In this document: one piece after another, positions 43,476-64,000 of the stretch
Layout of the letters: every line of letters starts with the position of its first letter
Numbering within the stretch: position 1 is the stretch's first letter
Assembly (NCBI GenBank): GCA_963693365.1
Contig: CAVNZM010000004.1
Span: 4,216,001-4,280,000, forward strand
Length of the DNA stretch: 64,000 nucleotides
Source: Amoebidium appalachense
Taxonomy: Eukaryota > Ichthyosporea
Direction: 5' to 3'
Notes under the pieces: model-generated
Seen by the model: only the letters and a program-made list of their open reading frames with translations
Databases searched by the model: none
What the model was told of the DNA's origin: nothing
Position numbers and translations under genes: made by a program

Positions 43476-44548
43476 GGGTTATGGGCCCCTCACGTAATGA
43501 TTCCATCAAGTTCAAGGTCGACATCCCTCTCTTCACTGGCATTGATAATGATTCAGGCACGGACTACCACACATGGGCCGAAACCATGTATGTCCAGCTT
43601 TCTGGTGCTGGTCTTCTCCACACCATCGCGCCCAGTACGGAGCACCCGGCTACCCGTGAACAGGTCGACACTGCCCGTTCCTACCTGTGGCAAGCACTCT
43701 CGATTGACGTGCGTTGTATCCTAGGGTTAACACGCACCACCACACCTGCGGAGATATGGTCGGCCCTATCTGCCCACTACCTGGAGCAATCTGAGGCCAA
43801 TCAGTACGACCTTATCGGGCTGTACATGAATTCTACGCCTGAACCTACGGACACCGCGACGAAATACGCCATGAAACTCCGCGGCTACGTGCGGCGCCTG
43901 GCCGATTACGGCACACAAATTGGTGATGCTCAAGTGCTGACCAAGCTCACCAACGACCTCGGCAAGGTGCCTTACTACGAAATGCCTGTAATTGCCTACA
44001 AGATGACACCCAAGCCTACCGTGATGGGCCTCCTCCAACAGCTACGGGCATATGAGACCAGCCACCCACGTGCACGTGTGACTACCAGCTCCGGGCCGGC
44101 CGCCTTCACCACACGGGCTCCTCAACCTGTCATCTGCCACGGCTGCGGCAAACCAGGCCACATCAAGTCTCAGTGCCCCAACGGCAACGGCCAACACAGC
44201 AACTCTGGCAACAACCGTGCCAGCACCTACCCCAAGGGTTCCTGCGTCAACCACCCACTGTCTACCAGTCACACTACCGCCATGTGCAAGGGGGGCAACC
44301 GTGCCAACGGCCGCAAACCTAAGGGTGGTCCCCTCCTGCCTGGGTCCTGCATCAACCACCCTGCCTCTACTACCCACACTACGGCACAGTGCAAGGGGGG
44401 GCTGCCGCTCCCCGGGCTTTCCTCATGTCTAGCAACGACTGTGGCACCAACAAGGTGCTCCTCGACTCTGGAGCCACTGACCATGTGTGCCCCCGGCCCG
44501 ATGTGTTCATCAACATGCGTGCGGCGCCTTACTCCACGGTCCAAGTAG
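43340..44548 (+). CDS. gag: Copia gag (nucleocapsid/capsid) protein, 402 codons
   Basis: Starts at the ATG in the LTR with a heptad-like N-terminus (LQLQQLVQLLEQRLASQD) predicted to form a coiled coil. The region following LFTGIDNDSG is the copia-type gag (UBN2-like) domain, with W, Y and L positions typical of the family. A CCHC zinc knuckle CHGCGKPGHIKSQC is followed by two near-identical cysteine/histidine repeats (SCVNHPLSTSHTTAMC and SCINHPASTTHTTAQC). The frame then overlaps pol in a different frame. Role: packages element RNA into virus-like particles. The product after the overlap (from about 44402) is probably not the natural continuation. Confidence 0.88.
   Translation: MSDNLQLQQLVQLLEQRLASQDAIISDLQKEQRALELASMNTMSNRVMGPSRNDSIKFKVDIPLFTGIDNDSGTDYHTWAETMYVQLSGAGLLHTIAPSTEHPATREQVDTARSYLWQALSIDVRCILGLTRTTTPAEIWSALSAHYLEQSEANQYDLIGLYMNSTPEPTDTATKYAMKLRGYVRRLADYGTQIGDAQVLTKLTNDLGKVPYYEMPVIAYKMTPKPTVMGLLQQLRAYETSHPRARVTTSSGPAAFTTRAPQPVICHGCGKPGHIKSQCPNGNGQHSNSGNNRASTYPKGSCVNHPLSTSHTTAMCKGGNRANGRKPKGGPLLPGSCINHPASTTHTTAQCKGGLPLPGLSSCLATTVAPTRCSSTLEPLTMCAPGPMCSSTCVRRLTPRSK
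43476..43488 (+). other. Primer-binding site, internal initiator tRNA-Met type
   Basis: GGGTTATGGGCCC directly follows the last base of the 5' LTR. It is complementary to the anticodon-arm region (GGGCCCATAACCC) of eukaryotic initiator tRNA-Met, not to a tRNA 3' end. Drosophila copia uses the same half-tRNA priming. Here the site lies within the gag reading frame and is translated as part of RVMGPS. Confidence 0.85.
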
Positions 44549-47307
44549 CCGACAAGGGTGCATGTGCAGTGCTTGGGGTGGGCGACGTGTTCTTTTCCAG
44601 CACCATCGACGGCGTTACTGCGGTGCATCAGCTGACGGATGTACTCTACGTGCCCTCCATCCCCGACACTCTCATCAGTGTGTTCACGGCAACTACCAAC
44701 GGTGTTTTACCCCGCTTTGACACCCGCGGCGGCGTTAAGTTGTGCTACGGCGATCAAATTCTGGCCACCGGCTCGGCTGTCGGCACCAAGCTGTACCACA
44801 TGGCGGTGTCTCTTCTGCGCGCGGACACAACCCCGGACGCCCAAACCACCACTGCTCCGCGTATCCTCAAGGTTACTGCCGACCTCAACACGTGGCACTA
44901 CCGTCTGGGCCATGCTGGCATTGACGCTGTACGCTCGGTCATCAAGTCTGCAGGCCTGTTGGTGGGTGGCGGTGCCAAGTCTCCGGGTGTGTGTGAGCCC
45001 TGTGCCCTCGGCAAAGCCCACCGTGTTGCCTTCTCCGAATCAACTAGCCAAGCTCCCCGGGTCCTAGCCAAGGTTCACAGCGACATCAGCGGCCCCTTCC
45101 CTCCCGCGATCGGTGGTGCTCAGTACTTGGCGACGTTCCACGACGAATTCACCGGCCACACCACGGCCGTGCCCCTCGTCAAGAAGTCGGACACACTGGC
45201 TGCATATGTGACGTACCACAAGGCGGCGGTTACCCAACACGGTGTTCCCATGCAGGTGTTTCAGTCCGACGGGGGGGGCGAGTACATGGGCACGGCCTTC
45301 GGGGACTACAACCGTGAGCATGGCATTCGCCATCAGATCACTACCACCGGCTCTCCTCAACAGAATGGGACTGCCGAACGACTGAACCGGACCCTCCTCG
45401 ACATGGTTCGGGCACTCCTGCAGCAGTCCGGCCTTCCGGTGGGATTCTGGGCCGAGGCAGCTGTGACCGCGGCTTTTATACGCAACATGCTCCCGTCGCG
45501 AGCCACCGGCAGCCAATCGTCTCCCGCTCTGCTGTGGACCGGCATTCCTCCCGACTACAGCCGGCTCCGTGTCTGGGGCTCTCCCTGCTACGTCCATCAA
45601 CAGGATACACCGAAACTGGCGCCTCGTGCCGTCAAGGGCGTCTTCGTGGGCTACCCTCCTAACATCAAGGGCTACAAGGTCTGGATTCCAGCAGCACACA
45701 AGATGACCGTCAGCCGTGACGTGCAGTTCGACGAGGCTGCTATTCTGCACCCCCTCCGTGATGTCCCATCTGATTGGTCGACCGCACCGGCAATTCATCA
45801 TTTTTTGGAGTCATCTGATTCGTCAAATCAGCCAGCCAATCACATCGTCCGGAATGATCAGCAATCTGATTCGTCTCGTCTGTCAGCCAATGGGACAGCG
45901 CCGAGTGATCAATTGGACATTCCGATCCTGCCCGAGCCTGCACATCGGCTCCCCCGGACGACCCGTAGTGGCGCTGTGTACAACGACCAACGTCGAGGCC
46001 CGACTGCCAACGTGGCTGCTGCTACGGCCCCCCTTGCCCCCCAGGCTACGGCTCCTGCATCAACACCCATCAAGGCTTCCACCATTGTTGTCCCCAAGAC
46101 TGTCCGGGCTGCACTCAAGAGTCCCCAGCGTCTGAAATGGGAGGAGGCTGCACACCGTGAGCTCAAGGCCCTGGAAGACAACGGCACCTTCACCCTTGTG
46201 CCCCGTCCAGAGGATGGCTCCACTGTCATTCCGGTCGGCTGGGTCTTTAAGGTCAAGCAGGACAACGTCGGCAACGTCACTGCTTTCAAGGCCCGGCTTG
46301 TGGCCCGGGGCAACTACCAGCAGCCTGGCCAGGACTATTTCGTCACCGAGTCACCTGTGGCTGCGCTGGCTACCATCCGGCTGGTTTTGGCTACCTCCGT
46401 GGCCCAAGGTCTGCCTCTGCGCCACATCGACGTCAACACAGCATTCCTCAACGGCACCGTCAACGAGACCATCTACATTGAGCAGCCCCCTGGCTTCGTC
46501 AACCCCTCGGCCCCCCATGCTGTCGGCTTGCTCCACAAGGCGCTCTACGGCCTAAAACAGGCACCGCGCCAGTGGTATGAGGCCCTCCGTGACCATCTCC
46601 TCGACCAAGGCTTCATTGTGAGTGCTGCTGACCCGTGCCTGTTCATCAAGAATGCCGGGACCCCAACATTTATTGCCCTTGCTGCCTACGTGGATGACTT
46701 CACCGTGACGGCCGCCACTGATGCGCTCATCGACGATTTTTTCACCAAGCTGGATGCTCGTTTCTCTGCCAAGGACCTGGGTCGTCCTACCCTGCTCATC
46801 GGGCACACTCTTACCTGGCTGGAGGACGGGTCTCTGCGTCTGGGCCATCGTCAACACATCATCGACTTGGCTGCCCGTTTTCGTCTCACCCACATGTCCG
46901 GCACCAAGACCCCCATCGTCCCGGGCCAGGCCAGTGAAAGCAACAAGACCCCAGCCTACAGCAAGAAGGAGGACTATGCCAGCCTGGTCGGTGCCCTGCT
47001 GTGGATTGCGCGTACCACCCGCCCCGACATTTCCCAGGCTCTGGGAGTCCTTACTCGACACATTCATGCGCCCACCGTCACCCACTGGACTATGGCTACC
47101 AGAGTTGTAAGCTACCTGCTGGCCACCATCGACCTGGGTATTGTCTACCGTCCCGGCCCCCCCCAACCTTGTTGGCTACTCCGACTCCGACTACGCCGAG
47201 GACCGCGACACCCGGCGCTCCACCACGGGCTATGTCTTCTTCATAAACTCCTCCCCTGTGTCCTGGGTGTCTCGGCTCCAGTCCATCACCACCCACAGCT
47301 CCACTGA
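44389..47307 (+). CDS. pol: Copia pol: protease, integrase, reverse transcriptase, start of RNase H
   Basis: Open frame at -1 relative to gag. Order of domains: aspartic protease (LLDSGATDHVCPRPD, about 44458); GAG-pre-integrase (WHYRLGHAGIDAV and CEPCALGKAHR, about 44890-45020); integrase core (HSDISGPF, FQSDGGGEY, QQNGTAERLNRTL; D, D, E pattern) to about 45530; a chromodomain-free C-terminal part to about 46080; reverse transcriptase (GWVFKVKQD, ARLVARG, HIDVNTAFLNG, catalytic YVDD in AAYVDDFTVTA at about 46680-46700); then SLVGALLWIARTTRPDI. The frame leaves the family alignment at the C8 run 47157-47164 and stops at about 47307. The apparent start codon is a GTG in the overlap. Translation is more likely by -1 slippage on the G7 run, or the G7 length is wrong. 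Confidence 0.9.
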   Translation: MQGGAAAPRAFLMSSNDCGTNKVLLDSGATDHVCPRPDVFINMRAAPYSTVQVADKGACAVLGVGDVFFSSTIDGVTAVHQLTDVLYVPSIPDTLISVFTATTNGVLPRFDTRGGVKLCYGDQILATGSAVGTKLYHMAVSLLRADTTPDAQTTTAPRILKVTADLNTWHYRLGHAGIDAVRSVIKSAGLLVGGGAKSPGVCEPCALGKAHRVAFSESTSQAPRVLAKVHSDISGPFPPAIGGAQYLATFHDEFTGHTTAVPLVKKSDTLAAYVTYHKAAVTQHGVPMQVFQSDGGGEYMGTAFGDYNREHGIRHQITTTGSPQQNGTAERLNRTLLDMVRALLQQSGLPVGFWAEAAVTAAFIRNMLPSRATGSQSSPALLWTGIPPDYSRLRVWGSPCYVHQQDTPKLAPRAVKGVFVGYPPNIKGYKVWIPAAHKMTVSRDVQFDEAAILHPLRDVPSDWSTAPAIHHFLESSDSSNQPANHIVRNDQQSDSSRLSANGTAPSDQLDIPILPEPAHRLPRTTRSGAVYNDQRRGPTANVAAATAPLAPQATAPASTPIKASTIVVPKTVRAALKSPQRLKWEEAAHRELKALEDNGTFTLVPRPEDGSTVIPVGWVFKVKQDNVGNVTAFKARLVARGNYQQPGQDYFVTESPVAALATIRLVLATSVAQGLPLRHIDVNTAFLNGTVNETIYIEQPPGFVNPSAPHAVGLLHKALYGLKQAPRQWYEALRDHLLDQGFIVSAADPCLFIKNAGTPTFIALAAYVDDFTVTAATDALIDDFFTKLDARFSAKDLGRPTLLIGHTLTWLEDGSLRLGHRQHIIDLAARFRLTHMSGTKTPIVPGQASESNKTPAYSKKEDYASLVGALLWIARTTRPDISQALGVLTRHIHAPTVTHWTMATRVVSYLLATIDLGIVYRPGPPQPCWLLRLRLRRGPRHPALHHGLCLLHKLLPCVLGVSAPVHHHPQLH

Positions 47308-47638
47308 GGCTGAATTTGTGGCCATGTCTGCTGCTACGAACGAGGCCCTATGGCTCAACTATGTGATGGACGACCTGGGCCTTAATCCTATCAATGAGCC
47401 CACCCCGGTGCCCATCCATGGGGACAATGAGTCTGCCCGGGCCCTGCTGGACACCCTGGGGGTTAAGCCCAAGACCAAGCACATCGACGTCCGCTACTGC
47501 TCCGTCAAGGAACATCACCTGCTGGGCAACATCACTGTGGTCCCGGTGGCTTCTGCTGACAACAAGGCCGACATGTTCACCAAGGCCCTGTCTGCCTCTT
47601 TCTTCACCAAGGCCGTGGGGATGCTCAACATGTGCTGA
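47141..47638 (+). CDS. RNase H end of copia pol, displaced by one frame
   Basis: The open frame after the C8 run carries the copia RNase H: LVGYSDSDYAEDRDTRRSTT, then EAEFVAMSAATNEALWLNY, HGDNESARALL, TKHIDVRYCSVKE and DMFTKAL, ending at TGA 47636-47638. It belongs to the upstream pol frame. The change is a one-base difference in the length of a C run, either mutation or sequence error. The region removes RNA from the RNA:DNA hybrid during reverse transcription. Confidence 0.88.
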   Translation: MSTVPAPPNLVGYSDSDYAEDRDTRRSTTGYVFFINSSPVSWVSRLQSITTHSSTEAEFVAMSAATNEALWLNYVMDDLGLNPINEPTPVPIHGDNESARALLDTLGVKPKTKHIDVRYCSVKEHHLLGNITVVPVASADNKADMFTKALSASFFTKAVGMLNMC

Positions 47639-47811
47639 GCACCCGTCATCAACCAACTGCGCCCTCATACTTCAGGGGGGGGGAGAGAGTTGCATCCGAC
47701 TGTGCAACTACGTGTACCATACTAAAATTGAGTAGGGGAATCTTTATTGTCTGTATTTTGTGCACCTGAAGCACTCGAGCTCAGTTGCATTAATTCATAC
47801 CACAATTATCC

Positions 47812-47824
47812 AATTGAGTAGGGG
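47812..47824 (+). other. Candidate polypurine tract next to 3' LTR
   Basis: AATTGAGTAGGGG abuts the first base of the 3' LTR, where plus-strand DNA synthesis should start. The same 13 bases occur at 47726-47738, and a longer purine run CAGGGGGGGGGAGAGAG lies at about 47673-47689. The functional tract is inferred from position. Confidence 0.6.
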
Positions 47825-48589
47825 TGTTGGAGTACACTGGTACTCCCGGCTAGCAATGTCTGTTAGAGAAAGTTTCTGAGCAATTGAATAACTGTTTCAA
47901 CACTCACTCGAGTGCATAGAGCTTTTGTTTACGGTCATATTCATATATGGTAGTTATATGTTTGAGCCAAAACTGTACCAATGACGAGCTTCACTAGCAA
48001 CGTGCTAATTGTGCTCATTAATTAATATTCCCGGTTCAGATGATGTCATGTCTATATTTGCCACAGGATTCTATTCTTAGAGTGGTAGTGTGCTTTATTC
48101 CCGGATATTCTCAGAATATTTTTAGTTGTGTGAAGCAAGATTTACGTTTAACTGCAATTGGTGTGTTAAACACGTTTATTTGTGTGCTTTAGTGCAAGTT
48201 AACTAGCCACTCAACGTGCACAGTTAACTTTTATATCTTTAACGACTTGTTTTCATTGTGCTCTCTTTTCGGCCATGCTGTACATGGCCCACCACCAGGG
48301 TGCACACGAGGCCACCATGAGGTGGCCAACGACTATATAAAGCAGTGCCTCCCATGTCACAAACATGGGAAGCAGAACGTTTGATTTACACTTTTCTACT
48401 GTCGTTTCCAGTGCACAAAACACATAGACTAGTTACCCATCATACACGACACTATGTCTGACAACTTACAGTTGCAGCAACTAGTCCAACTACTGGAGCA
48501 GAGGTTGGCCTCACAAGATGCAATCATTTCTGACTTACAGAAGGAACAACGTGCACTAGAACTAGCTTCTATGAACACAATGTCCAACA
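47825..48589 (+). repeat. 3' LTR of copia element
   Basis: Matches the 5' LTR over its full 765 bp, including the gag start (ATG at 48454) and the first 45 codons, then stops at ...CCAACA against a C run. An open frame from 48454 continues by chance into WASHC4 antisense DNA. On the minus strand it contains AATAAA at 48094-48099 and 48175-48180, which could end WASHC4 transcripts. Confidence 0.93.
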
Positions 48590-48672
48590 CCCCCCCCCCC
48601 CCCCCCCCTCCCCTGCCCTTCCCCTCCCCCCTGCCCCCTCCCCACCTCCTTCTTCTCCCAACTTTCCATCAC

Positions 48673-63501
<14,829 letters not shown>

Positions 63502-64000
63502 CTACACCAAAATGTTAGTCAGTGGTTCGCATTGCAGACAAGTATACAATGGCGCACATATGCACACAGGTGCAAACAAGGATACACCCAAACACAAACG
63601 TATACACCTAATCAGATATAATAATAAAAAAACACACACAATGTACGTCAGCACCAACACACAACACTACACAGGCGGGTTAAAGCCAACACACATGCAT
63701 CATACAACTGACACGCAGGCGGGAAATGACCGACACGATTTTAGCCACACATTTTGCACCTATCAACACAAACATTTATCCTCTCTGACGCACAAGGAAC
63801 ATCACTCACACCGAAACAGGGAGGTGGCCTGCCAAGGGGTGGGGCAGGAGCGGGGGAGGGCGGGGGGGAGGGGGGGGGGAAGGGGGGGAGAAAGGGAGGG
63901 ACTTACGGGGGGAAACGAGGGAGGGAGGAAGAGGGGGCAATGGACACAGAAAGAGAAAGCGAGGGAGGGGGGGGGGGGGGGGGGGGGGGGGGTGAAGGGG
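63502..64000. other. Right edge, WASHC4 intron sequence
   Basis: CA-rich and G-rich DNA with no certain exon. A minus-strand GTGAGT near 63814 and GTAAGT near 63902 are possible donors, but no reading frame beside them could be matched to WASHC4. The gene continues beyond 64000. Confidence 0.4.

Larger units (their letters stand above)
42711..48589 (+). mobile_element. Ty1/copia LTR retrotransposon, full length (5,879 bp)
   Basis: Two 765-bp LTRs, identical on reading, start TGTTGGA and end TCCAACA (7-bp perfect inverted ends). They flank gag, protease, integrase, reverse transcriptase and RNase H in copia order. The element sits in a C tract: CCCCC precedes 42711 and CCCCC follows 48589, consistent with a 5-bp target duplication, though it cannot be proven inside a homopolymer. 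Identical LTRs mean a recent insertion. The element is in opposite orientation to WASHC4 and ends 83 bases short of that gene's stop codon. Two frame changes (a G7 run at 44395-44401 and a C8 run at 47157-47164) separate gag, pol and the RNase H end. One or both may be programmed or artefactual. Confidence 0.95.

Noticed and set aside
45064-45801. 245-codon minus-strand open frame
   Set aside because: Antisense shadow of copia integrase; GC-rich codon bias of pol opens the opposite strand.
47825-48589. Tandem or nested second retrotransposon
   Set aside because: The repeat ends exactly where the 5' copy meets the primer-binding site and has inverted terminal heptamers, so it is a normal 3' LTR.
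63800-63910. Further upstream WASHC4 exons near GTGAGT (63814) and GTAAGT (63902)
   Set aside because: Adjacent sequence is low complexity and no matching protein segment could be read.

Overview
This is a eukaryotic nuclear window: five intron-rich protein genes, one nearly intact Ty1/copia LTR retrotransposon, and very heavy simple-sequence DNA (homopolymer G or C runs of 20-50 nt, (CA)n/(GT)n, (AG)n). The gene set (GSTZ1, a tandem-PHD MYST acetyltransferase, a GLT8D-type glycosyltransferase, TRIP13/Pch2, WASHC4/SWIP) fits an animal or a close unicellular relative of animals such as an ichthyosporean or choanoflagellate. That placement is inference from gene content only. The translations that matter are short exon blocks; most long open frames here are translated CA, G or C repeats and are not genes.

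Layout. 287-5531 (+): GSTZ1, maleylacetoacetate isomerase, complete except for a tiny first coding exon. 8428-21168 (+): a compact KAT6-like histone acetyltransferase, 14 exons, 635 aa. 23361-26492 (+): a GT8-family type II membrane glycosyltransferase, 3 exons, 520 aa. 28877-39620 (-): TRIP13/Pch2 AAA+ ATPase, 14 exons, 483 aa, convergent with the GT8 gene. 42711-48589 (+): a copia-type element with two 765-bp LTRs, inserted in a C tract. 48673-63501 (-): the C-terminal 660 aa of WASHC4 in 19 exons, running off the right edge. Each of the four modelled host reading frames closes in phase across every junction listed.

The most interesting points are as follows. (1) The copia LTR carries the gag start codon and the first 45 codons; the primer-binding site follows the LTR directly, lies inside the gag frame, and matches the internal (half-tRNA) region of initiator tRNA-Met as in Drosophila copia. 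(2) Intronic copies of exon/splice-junction segments occur four separate times, each beside a microsatellite or homopolymer. (3) At least six WASHC4 3' splice sites are simply the last CAG of a (CA)n array. (4) There is a 195-bp foldback, a three-copy ~140-bp interspersed repeat, an E2F-type palindrome upstream of TRIP13, and an extra C-terminal tail on TRIP13.

The genes are unrelated housekeeping or chromatin genes and do not form a pathway. No CRISPR array, rRNA or tRNA gene was found by reading. Homopolymer lengths are error-prone in assemblies, so the two frame changes in the retroelement, both in homopolymers, may be sequencing artefacts.
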